Source of the DNA: CAUTUX01 sp963545485
GTDB lineage: Bacteria > Bacillota > Clostridia > Christensenellales > CAG-917
NCBI GenBank assembly: GCA_963545485.1
Contig: CAUUJG010000004.1
Coordinates: 32,491 to 96,490 of the forward strand
Length of the DNA stretch: 64,000 nucleotides
Direction: 5' to 3'
In this document: piece after piece, positions 17,654 to 27,147 of the stretch
Layout: every line of letters begins with the position of its first letter
Position numbering within the stretch: position 1 is the first letter of the stretch
Translations under genes and position numbers: made by a program
The notes under the pieces: model-generated
What the model saw: the letters and a program-made list of their open reading frames with translations, nothing else
Told to the model about the DNA's origin: nothing
The model's database searches: none

Positions 17654-20203
17654 TTAATTTTCGTTATTCTCAAGCTTTTCTTCTTTGTTCTGTTCTTCCC
17701 CTGTCTCATTTGCTACTGATTCAGAAACTTCTTTCTCTAACTCATCCTCATTCGGAGCAATTGCAATAGATGCTATTTTTGCTTCTTCATCCTTCATTTT
17801 CATTATTCGAACACCTTGTGAAGTTCTTCCAAATCTGCTGATATCGTCTGTGGATACTTTTATCACTATTCCACTATCTGTTATAAGCATGAGGTCATTC
17901 CCTTTTTCAAGTATTTTTAAACTTGCCAAATCTCCAGTCTTCTCATTAAATGTTCCCGCTTTTATTCCTTTTCCTGCTCTTCTCTGCAATCTATAGTCAT
18001 CCAATGAGCTTCTCTTGCCATATCCATTTGTCGTTACTGTTATAACTTCTTGCTCTGGATCTTTAATTACTGCTACATCTACCAATGTTTCTCCATCATC
18101 AAGATCCATCGCCTTAACTCCTCTAGCTGCTCTTCCCATTGGTCGTACATCCTTTTCACTACATCTAATAACATTCCCATTGTTTGCTGCAATTATCAAT
18201 TCATCTTCTCCGTTGGTTAAAACTGCAGATATTAACTCATCATCTTCATTAAATTTGATCGCAATTTTTCCTGTTCTATTAATTTGGTCAAACTCTTCCA
18301 ATGGTGTTTTCTTTATCAATCCCTGCTTCGTTGCAAGTACAAGATATTTGCCTGCCGTATCTTCTGGAATTGGTAAGATCGCTTTAATTTTTTCTTCCTG
18401 TCCGATTTCAAGTAGATTTATTATAGCTCTTCCTCTTGCAGTTCTACTTGCTTCTGGAATCTCATATCCTTGTTTTGCGAATGCCTTTCCTGTGCTTGTA
18501 AATATCATATATCTTTGATGTGAATTCCCTATAAAAATATATTCTATGAAATCCTCTTCTTTTGTTTTGTGAGCCGCAACTCCTATTCCACCTCTTTTTT
18601 GGGTCCTATATTCTGAAACAGCCATTCTCTTAATATATCCCTCATGTGACATAGAAATTACAATATCTTCTTCTGGGATCAAGTCTGCTTGATCTAAATC
18701 AAACTCGCCATATGCAAGCTGCGTTTTTCTTGGCACTCCATATTTTTCTTTAATTTCTGTAAGCTCATTACGTACTATCTCTTTTATGTTTTCATCTGAA
18801 GAAAGAATTCTTTTGTATTCTTTTATTTCTTCTTCCTTTTCATGCTTTTCGTTTTCTATCTTCTCAACCTCAAGTCCCGTCAACCTTTGAAGTCTCATAT
18901 CCAGAATTGCTGTTGCCTGTCTTTCAGAAAGGATAAATCTCTCCATCAAATTTGCCATTGCATCTTGTCTATCTTTTGATTTTTTCAACACTTCAACAAC
19001 TTCATCTATATTTGCCAGTGCAATGGATAACCCCTCTAGAATATGTAATCTTTCTTCTGCTCTTTCTAAATCAAATTTTGTTCTTCTAACAATTACTTCC
19101 ATTTGGTGTGATATGTAGTTTGTCAAAATTTCTTTTAGATTTAAAATTTTAGGAACTCCATCAACTAATGCTAGGAAGATTGTCGAATATGTTATTTGAA
19201 GATTTGTCTTTTTAAATAATTGATTTAATAAAACTTGTGGTGAACAATCTCTCTTCGCAGTTACTGTTATTCTTAATCCTCTTCTATCTGACTCATCAAG
19301 CAAGTCTGCAATCCCCTCTATTTTTTTCTCTTTATGAAGATCTGAAATTGCAACCACTAATTTTTCTTTATTTATCTGATATGGCAGCTCTGTTATTATG
19401 ATTTTCGCTCTTTCACCTTCCTTCTCCTCAATCTCACATTTTGCTCTTAAAATCACTTTTCCCTTTCCTGTCCTATATGCTTCTCTGAGCCCATTCCCTC
19501 CAAATACGAGCCCTCCTGTTGGGAAGTCCGGAGCTTTTATATATTGCATTAACTCTTCAATACTTAAATCCGCATTATTTAAAAGTGCTATTGTTGCATC
19601 TATTGCTTCTACTAAATTATGAGGTGGAATAGATGTTGCCATACCAACAGCAATACCGTCAGCTCCATTTACGAGGATGTTTGGAAACTTGGATGGTAAA
19701 ACTACCGGCTGTTCTCTTGTTTCATCAAAATTTGGATAAAAATCTACTGTCTTCTTATCTATGTCTCTTAACATTTCAAGAGATATTTTGCTCAACCTTG
19801 CTTCTGTATATCTATTTGCCGCTGCAGGATCTCCATCAATAGATCCAAAATTTCCGTGCCCGTCAATAAGCGGATCATTTATTGAAAAGTCTTGAACCAG
19901 TCGCACCATAGCATCATAAACGGCTGCGTCTCCATGAGGATGATACTTCCCAAGAACATCCCCTACTGTCGTGGCACATTTCCTATACGGCTTATCTGGG
20001 GTTAATCCACTTTCATACATTGAATATAAAATTCTTCTATGCACCGGTTTTAATCCATCTCTTACATCTGGTATTGCTCTAGAAATGTTAACCGCCATAG
20101 CATATGATATGAAAGATCTTTTCAACTGATTTTCTATATCTTGATTTACTATCTTTGATTTCTCTAAATGCTCAATAAAATCCATTCCTTTTTCGTTTGC
20201 CAT
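17654..20203 (-). CDS. gyrA: DNA gyrase subunit A
   Basis: GyrA is the DNA-breaking subunit of gyrase. The catalytic tyrosine is Tyr132 (A-A-N-R-Y-T-E-A), and the GyrA box, seen as Q-K-R-G-G-I-G, starts the C-terminal beta-pinwheel, which identifies gyrase rather than topoisomerase IV. The quinolone-determining loop reads H-P-H-G-D-A-A-V-Y-D: the residue equivalent to E. coli Ser83 is Ala93, and the Asp87 equivalent is Asp97. The acidic Glu/Asn-rich tail is normal. I start at ATG 20203, with GGAGGAAGAG upstream, giving 849 residues; the frame is open further upstream. It is 16 bases after gyrB. Confidence 0.96.
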   Translation of the reverse strand: MANEKGMDFIEHLEKSKIVNQDIENQLKRSFISYAMAVNISRAIPDVRDGLKPVHRRILYSMYESGLTPDKPYRKCATTVGDVLGKYHPHGDAAVYDAMVRLVQDFSINDPLIDGHGNFGSIDGDPAAANRYTEARLSKISLEMLRDIDKKTVDFYPNFDETREQPVVLPSKFPNILVNGADGIAVGMATSIPPHNLVEAIDATIALLNNADLSIEELMQYIKAPDFPTGGLVFGGNGLREAYRTGKGKVILRAKCEIEEKEGERAKIIITELPYQINKEKLVVAISDLHKEKKIEGIADLLDESDRRGLRITVTAKRDCSPQVLLNQLFKKTNLQITYSTIFLALVDGVPKILNLKEILTNYISHQMEVIVRRTKFDLERAEERLHILEGLSIALANIDEVVEVLKKSKDRQDAMANLMERFILSERQATAILDMRLQRLTGLEVEKIENEKHEKEEEIKEYKRILSSDENIKEIVRNELTEIKEKYGVPRKTQLAYGEFDLDQADLIPEEDIVISMSHEGYIKRMAVSEYRTQKRGGIGVAAHKTKEEDFIEYIFIGNSHQRYMIFTSTGKAFAKQGYEIPEASRTARGRAIINLLEIGQEEKIKAILPIPEDTAGKYLVLATKQGLIKKTPLEEFDQINRTGKIAIKFNEDDELISAVLTNGEDELIIAANNGNVIRCSEKDVRPMGRAARGVKAMDLDDGETLVDVAVIKDPEQEVITVTTNGYGKRSSLDDYRLQRRAGKGIKAGTFNEKTGDLASLKILEKGNDLMLITDSGIVIKVSTDDISRFGRTSQGVRIMKMKDEEAKIASIAIAPNEDELEKEVSESVANETGEEQNKEEKLENNEN

Positions 20204-20219
20204 ACTTTCTCTCTTCCTC

Positions 20220-22133
20220 CTATACGTCAAGATCTGCAACAAGCGTTGCGTTTGCTTCTATGAATTCTCTTCTTGCTTCTGGAACTTCCCCCATAAGGAT
20301 TGTGAAGAGTTCGTCTGCCGCAACTGCATCTTCCATAGTTACTTTTATCAATGTTCTTTTTTCTGGATCCATCGTTGTTTCCCATAACTGATCGGCGTTC
20401 ATTTCTCCAAGCCCCTTATACCTTTGCAAGTCCCCAACCTTTTTACCCTCATTTTCTTCATAATATTTGCTTAACGCTTCGTCATCATAAAAATATAATT
20501 CTTGTTTCCCTTTTTGAAGTTTATAAAGTGGTGGCTGTGCAATATATACGTGCCCATTTGCTATAAGCTGTTTCATGTATCTAAAGAAAAATGTAAGGAG
20601 CAGTATTCTTATATGGCTTCCATCGACATCTGCATCTGTCATACATATAATCCTGTCATATCTGAGTTTGCTTTCATCGAACTCCTGATTAATTCCACAC
20701 CCAAATGCTGTTATCATTGCTCTGATTTCTTGGTTCTCAAGTATTCTTTGTATTGTTGCCTTCTCAACATTTATGATTTTTCCTCTTAATGGCAAAATTG
20801 CCTGAAATCTTCTATCTCTACCCTTCTTTGCACTCCCGCCTGCTGAATCTCCCTCAACAAGATATATTTCACAAAGTTTTGGGTCTTTTTCTGTGCAGTC
20901 ATTAAGCTTCCCTGGTAATGATGTGGACTCCAATGCATTCTTCCTTCTTGCCGTCTCTCTTGCGAGTCTCGCTGCCTCTCTTGCTTTTTTTGCAGCCATC
21001 GTTTTGTACACCAAATCTTTTGCTTGCTGCGGATGTTCTTCCAAATATGTTCCAAATCCATCTATTACCGCTTGAGAAGTAATCCCCCTAACCTCACTAT
21101 TTCCAAGCTTTGTTTTGGTCTGTCCCTCAAATTGTGGTTCTTTCAACTTGATAGATACTACAGCTGTTATCCCCTCTCTCGCATCTTCTCCTGTGAGTTT
21201 GTCTGAATCCTTAATTAATCCTATGCGTCTTCCGGCGTCCATAATTACTTTTGTAAGACCACTCTTGAATCCCTCAAGATGTGTTCCTCCCTCTTCTGTG
21301 TTTATGTTGTTTGCAAATGTTAATACTGTTTCGCTATATGATTCATCGTATTGCATCGCAATTTCAATTTCACCATTTAAATATACTTTATTGATGTATA
21401 CAACTTCAGGGAACACTGGCTGTTTGTTTTTTGTAAGGTTTTCAACGAAAGAAACTATTCCCCCGTCATAACAAAACTTGTCTTCCTTTTCTCTTCCCTC
21501 TCTTTTGTCTGATACAAGTATTGTTATTCCTTTGTTAAGATATGAAAGTTCTCTTAATCTCTTTCTTATTTGGGCATAATCAAAATCAAGCGTTTCAAAA
21601 ATTTCTTCATCTGGATAAAAAGTTATTGTTGTTCCAGTATCTTCAGCATCTCCTACTACAGACAACGCTCTTTCTGGAACACCTCTATTAAATCTTATTC
21701 TATGCAATTTCCCGTTTTGTTTTACTTCTGCTACAAGCCATTCTGACAATGCATTAACACAAGAAACACCAACACCGTGTAATCCGCCAGATATTTTATA
21801 TGCACCATCTTCATTTGAGAATTTTCCTCCTGCATGTAACTTTGTCAAAACAACTTCAACAGCTGATTTCCCCACTTTATCTATTATTCCCGTTGGGATT
21901 CCTCTTCCATTATCTTCAACTCGCACTGCCCCATCTTTTGTTATTTCAACCCTTATCGTGTCACAGTATCCCGCCAACGCTTCGTCTATCGCATTGTCAA
22001 CAACTTCGGTAACAAGATGATTTAACCCTCTTGCATCTGTCGATCCAATATACATTCCTGGTCTTTTTCTAACTGGATCAAGTCCCTCTAATATCTGAAT
22101 ATCTTGTGCTCCATATTCTCTTTTTTCAGCCAT
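20220..22133 (-). CDS. gyrB: DNA gyrase subunit B
   Basis: GyrB is the ATPase subunit of gyrase. The GHKL ATP-binding domain shows V-V-D-N-A-I-D-E-A and the glycine loop G-G-L-H-G-V-G. The Toprim domain shows E-G-D-S-A-G-G-S-A and D-A-D-V-D-G-S-H-I. The C-terminus has the G-L-G-E-M-N motif and ends normally (637 residues). GGGAGG lies upstream of the ATG at 22133. gyrB-gyrA form an operon. In many Bacillota gyrBA follow recF; here they are on the other side of oriC. Confidence 0.97.
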   Translation of the reverse strand: MAEKREYGAQDIQILEGLDPVRKRPGMYIGSTDARGLNHLVTEVVDNAIDEALAGYCDTIRVEITKDGAVRVEDNGRGIPTGIIDKVGKSAVEVVLTKLHAGGKFSNEDGAYKISGGLHGVGVSCVNALSEWLVAEVKQNGKLHRIRFNRGVPERALSVVGDAEDTGTTITFYPDEEIFETLDFDYAQIRKRLRELSYLNKGITILVSDKREGREKEDKFCYDGGIVSFVENLTKNKQPVFPEVVYINKVYLNGEIEIAMQYDESYSETVLTFANNINTEEGGTHLEGFKSGLTKVIMDAGRRIGLIKDSDKLTGEDAREGITAVVSIKLKEPQFEGQTKTKLGNSEVRGITSQAVIDGFGTYLEEHPQQAKDLVYKTMAAKKAREAARLARETARRKNALESTSLPGKLNDCTEKDPKLCEIYLVEGDSAGGSAKKGRDRRFQAILPLRGKIINVEKATIQRILENQEIRAMITAFGCGINQEFDESKLRYDRIICMTDADVDGSHIRILLLTFFFRYMKQLIANGHVYIAQPPLYKLQKGKQELYFYDDEALSKYYEENEGKKVGDLQRYKGLGEMNADQLWETTMDPEKRTLIKVTMEDAVAADELFTILMGEVPEARREFIEANATLVADLDV

Positions 22134-22345
22134 TTATGCCTCCCTCTATTTATATATAATAATAAATATAATAATAACAATTTAATATAAATATGTAAAT
22201 TGATTGATGTCCAATCTAAAATGCACTGTTCAAACCCCGCTTATTTTGTGTTTGCTTGGCTTCTACGCAATTTTTTTATGTTTCTTGATATATTTATCGT
22301 TTGTGTGCTTTTTGCTTGTTAAAATGGCATTTTGCATGTCGTTTT

Positions 22346-22361
22346 TGTTTCACATGAAACA
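22346..22361. promoter_or_regulatory. parS: parS site for ParB
   Basis: The 16-mer TGTTTCACATGAAACA matches the bacterial parS consensus TGTTTCACGTGAAACA at 15 of 16 positions. It lies in the non-coding gap upstream of gyrB, about 4.8 kb left of parB and 5.6 kb left of the DnaA-box cluster, the expected origin-proximal place. Otherwise 22134-22542 is T-rich DNA with no convincing gene. I found no second full match, but did not search exhaustively. Confidence 0.85.
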
Positions 22362-22542
22362 TTTCCGGTGCTGTTTTTATTTTTATTTTCTATCTCTTTT
22401 AGTTTATCTAGGTATTCTATTCGGCTCGTTTTTTCTTTTGGCAGTATTTTAATTCTCATTTTTGGTGCAATTTTATTGTCTAACTTCATTCTTCTCGTTT
22501 TATATCTTGTCCACTGTTAAATTCTTTTTCGTTTTTACCGTC

Positions 22543-23923
22543 TCATTTGTCAGCCTTTACTTTCCAGTATCCTGTTTTATTAGCCCCTATTCGCTCTATA
22601 TATCCATTTTCTTTTAGGAACCTAATATTCTTTTCAACCGCTGTTAACCCCATTCCTACTATTACAGATAGTTGCACTTGAGTCACATTTGGATTACTTC
22701 TTATTTCTTCTAAAATTTGTCTTCGTCTTGGGCTTAAAAACTTATGACTTTCGTCGCTATATTTTATTTTTTTTTATTTTATTAAACGGAATATTGACAG
22801 CTATCGAATTTTTTCTAAAATCAAATGCTTCTCTTCCATAAATGTCTATAATTTTAGGCACACCTCTTCCTGATTGTTCACTAATGTGCAACTGCAAAAA
22901 TATGTCTGATAACTTTTTGTTTATGGGAACCGACTCGCCTCTAAAAAACCCTTCCTTTGTTTGCCTTGGGTCAAGAGTACCTCTTGAAAAAATTTCTATT
23001 CGATTGCTATATACTGTAATCATCGGAGCATTCTCATCCACCCATTTGTTATGAACAAAGGCATTTATAACCGCTTCTCTAAATGCACTCGCATCAAATA
23101 AGGCAATATCCTTTCTCGTTGTAAGTCTTCTTCTTTCGTCTGCTTGTATTATATTTATTACATCTGCATACTCTAATACTTTATCTAAACTCAACAGAAT
23201 GCATGTGTTTCCAAATTCCTTCACAGAGTAAAGAGGGCTTGCTTTTGTTTCCCCACTAAATATAGAAACCCTTACTGGCATATGACTATCATCTGACAAC
23301 AGTTGAGCCATTAGATTATATTTGCCGTTGTTTGTCTGCAGCCCAAGATTTTTCTTAAATGTTTCGTTTTTTAAAGAAATCCCTCTGCCTGCATAATAAG
23401 TGAAGAGTCTCTCAAATGTTAAATCTTGATATTCTGACTCCATTGTTTCTATTGTTTCTTCTTTGTTTCTTAATATTTCAAAAAGGTTTGCTTCTCTATC
23501 GTGATACTTCGCAATATTAACTTTGCTTGATCCTATTCTAATATATCTTATCCCATTAAATGCGGTTGGGACCTTTTTAGCCATCGGAATTTTTAATATA
23601 ACAAGATTCTTATTGTCAAATTTTACTTCACAAAAAGAGAAAGCAATATCTGGCGTTAACTGCCTTGCAAGATAGTGTTCTAAAGGTTCTCCTTTAAAAT
23701 CTGTCCTGTAATCAAAGTTTGTCCCCAAAACTTCATGCGTCTTATCTTTTATTCCCCAAACAAGGTATGCATATTCCTGTCTACAAATTGCAGCTGCATT
23801 TGACAATGCTGATATGTATTCGCCTATCTCATGTGCTTCACACCAGTTTTCCTTAAATTCAAACCATTCTTCCTCTGTTTTATGGTTGATCAAATTTTTT
23901 ATGAGTTCAATATTATTATTCAT
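22543..23923 (-). pseudogene. AlbA_2/HATPase ATP-binding regulator, frameshifted at an A9 run before its winged helix
   Basis: From ATG 23923 the protein begins with an AlbA_2 (Schlafen-type) domain (E-E-E-W-F-E-F-K-E-N) and continues into the ATP-binding (HATPase_c_4-like) part with F-R-E-A-V-I-N-A-F-V-H-N-K and S-G-R-G-V-P-K-I. It stops at 22757, just after an A9 run (22767-22775). Skipping one A restores a frame to TGA 22543 that encodes a complete winged helix (S-P-R-R-R-Q-I-L-E-E-I-R, then V-T-Q-V-Q-L-S). The intact protein would be 459 residues, the usual family size; as read it is 388 residues and lacks the DNA-binding domain. Such proteins are common in accessory DNA as putative transcriptional regulators. 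This may be a real lesion or an A-run where polymerase slips. Confidence 0.8.
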
Positions 23924-23926
23924 ACT

Positions 23927-23962
23927 TTTATCCCCTACTTTATCCCCTACTTTATCCCCTAC
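23927..23962. repeat. three tandem 12-bp repeats upstream of the AlbA_2 gene
   Basis: TTTATCCCCTAC is repeated three times without a gap (23927-23938, 23939-23950, 23951-23962). On the minus strand each unit reads Val-Gly-Asp-Lys in frame with the following ATG, and the last unit supplies the AGGGG ribosome-binding site. The copy number could vary by slippage. Confidence 0.9.
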
Positions 23963-24089
23963 TTTTATTGTAACTCTAATTTGTTGGAATGCAGATTTTT
24001 TTTATTGCTTTGTTGATATTGTGCCCGTTTTTTGCTTTAAAAAGCCTTACTTTTAGACTTTTTGCTAATCTTTGCTTTTATTTTTTGTC

Positions 24090-24328
24090 TTAGACCATTG
24101 TTGTGATCTTTCCATCTATTAAAAAGTGTCCTTCCCTTTGTCTTACAATATTAGTCCTAGTTCTTCTCCAAGCTGTTCTATATGTTTTGGCATTTTGCAA
24201 AAGATCCACCCTGTATTATTTGAACTCCTTGCTTTCCTATAATTATCTATTCTTATCAAAATATTTGATAATCTTGTTTTTTTACTTATAACTAATTCTA
24301 AACTAGAATTTCGCCGACTCATTACCAC
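24090..24328 (-). pseudogene. possible decayed small gene of unknown function
   Basis: A GTG-started minus-strand frame (24328 to 24143) encodes 61 residues with a normal mix of charged residues, unlike the Phe/Leu-rich frames on the other strand. After its stop, a one-base shift continues as V-R-Q-R-E-G-H-F-L-I-D-G-K-I-T-T-M-V and ends at 24090, which looks like the true C-terminus. No ribosome-binding site is clear. I do not recognise the family. It may be chance, or a fragment of a decayed accessory gene next to the AlbA_2 regulator. Confidence 0.25.
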
Positions 24329-25619
24329 TGTTACTGCCGAAATATATATTCTTTGAGGTGTTTTTATAGTGAAAAGTATAAGAAATTGATTAAGTAATCA
24401 CTTTGTATTCTTCAATTTTTAAATACGAATTTCTTCTTAAACTTTTTGCATTGTTCGCTTTTCGGTGCTTTATTTGTTTCTCGTCTTCTTGTTTCTCATT
24501 TATTTTTATGTTTTTTATTATATCTAACTCAGTATTTTGTAATTATTTTTTGTTTTTATACCATTTTGTTGTGTTATGGTTTTTTCTTGTTTGTTTTTTT
24601 GGTGCATTTGTTTTTTTTAACTGCCGCCTTTTCTATTTGTTTGTGGCGTCTTGTTGGTGGTTTCTATAATGATTCATTTTGTATCTCACCCAACAACTCA
24701 CTGCTGGAGGTCAACAAAAACATTTCAATAGTTCTTTTTTGGATTGATATGCCAAAATTCACACAGATACACATTCAAAAACCGCCAAATATGGTTTGTA
24801 AATGTCTATATATCGACAATCTCCTTAAGTATCATCTTAATTCTTCAAGGTTTTCCTATTTTTACCAATTCTTGCTGCGGCTTCTTTTTTGGTGCACTAC
24901 ACGCCCTGGGGTTTTATGCTTTTTTTTGTTAATTTTGTATTTTTATTACGTCTAACCCTATTATTTAAACTACTTGTTTTAATTTTTGCGATTTCTGATG
25001 TTTTTGCTTTATTTAATATTTATTTTTGGTGCATTTCATAAGTTTTGGAAGCCTCTTTTGCCTTCCATTTTGTATATTTTTTTCTGCTTCTTGTTGTTTG
25101 GGTAAATTTAATCCTTGATCCTTGCACCCGGCGTCATTATTCTTTTTTGATTGTTTTGCTAGAAGCGTTGTTTTTAAGCCATTACTTAAACCCCCTATCC
25201 TATATTTTAGCAGTTTTATGCTTTTGAGTTTTGGCTCTTTTTTTTTATGTAATCTATTCTTGCATTTTTATTCCGCCTTTTCATCCTCAAGCTTTTTAAT
25301 TCATTTGTTCTTTATTTTTTATTTGTTTTTGTTTCAACTATAACTAAATCTTTTATTGTTAGTTCTTTTTATTCAACTTAACCAACCCTTTCTTTTGCAG
25401 TCTGTTTCTGTTTTAAAATACCTTACCTTTGTACTCCACAAACACTCTTTCAGTGTGTTTTTCTATTTTTTTGGTGCTTTTTCGTTTTGTTTTAAAAATT
25501 AGAATTCTATCTGTAAAAAGCCCGTTTTTTAGTTTTTTGTTTTAAAATGTCGTTGTTTTTAGACTAATTTTCATTATTCCCTTGATTGATTTGCTATTTG
25601 TAACGATTTTTTATTTCTT
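24329..25619. other. T-rich non-coding stretch with recurring T-tract/GGTGC motif
   Basis: About 1.3 kb without a convincing gene. The plus-strand frames here encode almost only Phe, Leu, Cys and Ser and lack ribosome-binding sites; the minus strand is broken by stops. What stands out is a short motif: a run of T (sometimes with one C), then GGTGC, usually followed by more T. It occurs at 24464, 24601, 24891, 25028 and 25473, with further copies flanking the stretch at 22367, 22464 and 25636. The region lies where gene orientation switches from minus to plus, between gyrB and mtnN/rsmG. Confidence 0.5.
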
Positions 25620-26351
25620 TTAGTTTTTAACTTTTGGTGCAAGATGTTTAAAAAATTCCTCGGTTGCTTCTATAATTTTTGAGATGTACTTTTCATATTT
25701 CGTCATTCCTTTTTGTACGGTTTCTTCAAATGTCTGGTCTGCTGCTTGATCTGCATTATCTGAAACTATTTTTAATGATGCTAGTGGAATATTGTTCATC
25801 TCACATGCCATTGCTATACCTGCTAATTCCATATCACAAATATCTGCGTAAAATGTTTTATTTAAATCTTCCTTTCTTTTTTTGTTTGCTATAAATTCAT
25901 CACCAGAAGCTAAAGTAACTAATTTAAAAGACCCCAGTGTCTTTTCATATATTTTTCCAATCAGATCATTATCTAAATTGAAATATATACCGTTCCTATT
26001 ATTATATTGTCCTTTTGGAATATTATTTATTGCCGAAAGATCAAATTGATAATGTGCTACTTTTTCTACAATAACCAAATCATTTAATCCCACTTTATTG
26101 CTTATTGCTCCTACAAATCCAAAATTTAATACTATTTCAACATCAAAATGAGAAATAAGTACTTGCGTCGCTATTGCTGCCCTTATTTCTCCTATTCCTG
26201 ATTTCACTAAATATATTGTGTTATTAATATCTTCTATTTTAATTATTTTTACATTAGAAATTTTACATTCTTCCATTTTCATCTTTTTACCGTATTCTTT
26301 ATATATTGGAAGCATTTCCTCATACATTGCTGTTATTATTCCTATTCTCAT
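25620..26351 (-). CDS. mtnN: 5'-methylthioadenosine/S-adenosylhomocysteine nucleosidase
   Basis: MTA/SAH nucleosidase (Pfs) cleaves adenine from methylthioadenosine and S-adenosylhomocysteine, recycling methylation by-products. The 243-residue protein starts M-R-I-G-I-I-T-A-M-Y-E-E-M, the family start with a conserved Glu. It has S-G-D-E-F-I, D-M-E-L-A-G-I-A (substrate-binding Met-Glu) and S-D-N-A-D containing the catalytic Asp. The usual N-x-G-x-A-G loop reads N-F-G-F-V-G-A, a mild variation, so a related purine nucleoside phosphorylase-fold enzyme is a smaller possibility. It is the last minus-strand gene before the strand switch; rsmG begins 91 bases away, divergently. Confidence 0.85.
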   Translation of the reverse strand: MRIGIITAMYEEMLPIYKEYGKKMKMEECKISNVKIIKIEDINNTIYLVKSGIGEIRAAIATQVLISHFDVEIVLNFGFVGAISNKVGLNDLVIVEKVAHYQFDLSAINNIPKGQYNNRNGIYFNLDNDLIGKIYEKTLGSFKLVTLASGDEFIANKKRKEDLNKTFYADICDMELAGIAMACEMNNIPLASLKIVSDNADQAADQTFEETVQKGMTKYEKYISKIIEATEEFFKHLAPKVKN

Positions 26352-26442
26352 ATTTTCCTCTCTTTATTTATCTTAACAAAGCAAAACTTCTATTTACAAT
26401 ATTCCCTTTATTTATATTTTTATTTTATCTATTATTATAAAG

Positions 26443-27147
26443 ATGGTGCAAGAAGTTGTTTTGTTAAAAAATTATTTAAATAGTATGTCTATACCGTTAA
26501 AAGAAGAACAAATATCTCTCCTTTTATCTTTTATGGATCTTGTTTTAGAAAAAAACAAAACTGTTAATCTCACATCTATTACTTCTCAAGATGACTTTAT
26601 TCAAAAACATCTTGTAGATAGTTTAACAGCGTTAAAATATATATCTGATAACAGTACAGTTCTTGATTTAGGTGTTGGTGGAGGGTTCCCTCTTATTCCT
26701 TTAGCTTGTATAAAATCTTCCTGTTTCTTTACGGGAGTTGAGAGTATTGGAAAAAAAATTAATTTTTTGCAAGATGCATCAAAACATCTTAATTTGAATA
26801 ATACAAAATTTATTAATGCAAGAATTGAAGATCTGAATTGTTTAAAAGAATCTTTTGATTATATAACAGCTCGTGCTGTTGGTCATTTAGGATTACTTCT
26901 TGAATTAACAATTCCTTTTTTAAAAATTGGTGGAAAATTTATTGCCTACAAAACAAATGAAAGCGAGTTAGAATTTTTACAAAAAGAATTAAATATTTTA
27001 AATTGTAAACTCCTACGTGTTGATAAATTTAATCTACCAAATGGTGATAATAGGTGTCTTTTGATTTTTGAAAAATTAAACAAAACAGATAAAATATATC
27101 CAAGAAATTTTTCTTTAATAAAAAAATATCCTTTATATGAGGTTTAA
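26443..27147 (+). CDS. rsmG: 16S rRNA (guanine-N7) methyltransferase RsmG
   Basis: RsmG (GidB) methylates G527 of 16S rRNA using SAM. The SAM-binding motif is D-L-G-V-G-G-G-F-P-L-I-P-L-A at about residues 74-87. The preceding N-L-T-S-I and H-L-V-D-S-L and the later A-R-A-V are family signatures. The length of 234 residues is normal. There is no strong Shine-Dalgarno site before the ATG. It is followed without a gap by parB (TAAATG), matching the rsmG-noc/parB order of Bacillota, but separated from mnmG. Codon use is very A/T-biased, like the next three genes. Confidence 0.95.
   Translation: MVQEVVLLKNYLNSMSIPLKEEQISLLLSFMDLVLEKNKTVNLTSITSQDDFIQKHLVDSLTALKYISDNSTVLDLGVGGGFPLIPLACIKSSCFFTGVESIGKKINFLQDASKHLNLNNTKFINARIEDLNCLKESFDYITARAVGHLGLLLELTIPFLKIGGKFIAYKTNESELEFLQKELNILNCKLLRVDKFNLPNGDNRCLLIFEKLNKTDKIYPRNFSLIKKYPLYEV

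Noticed and set aside
20786..21061. 91-residue minus-strand frame inside gyrB
   Set aside because: Same strand but another frame of gyrB; the gyrB frame is conserved throughout.
22204..22520. Hydrophobic plus-strand frames in the gap upstream of gyrB
   Set aside because: Composition is almost only Phe, Leu, Cys and Ser from T-rich DNA, there is no ribosome-binding site, and the parS site lies inside.
23927..23962. TTTATCCCCTAC repeats as DnaA boxes of a second origin
   Set aside because: TTATCCCCT differs from TTATCCACA at two core positions, and the repeats lie against a gene start; the 28 kb cluster fits far better.
24403..25343. Plus-strand frames of 60-169 residues in the T-rich stretch
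   Set aside because: They are Phe/Leu/Tyr runs typical of translated T-rich DNA, overlap each other in different frames and lack starts with Shine-Dalgarno sites.
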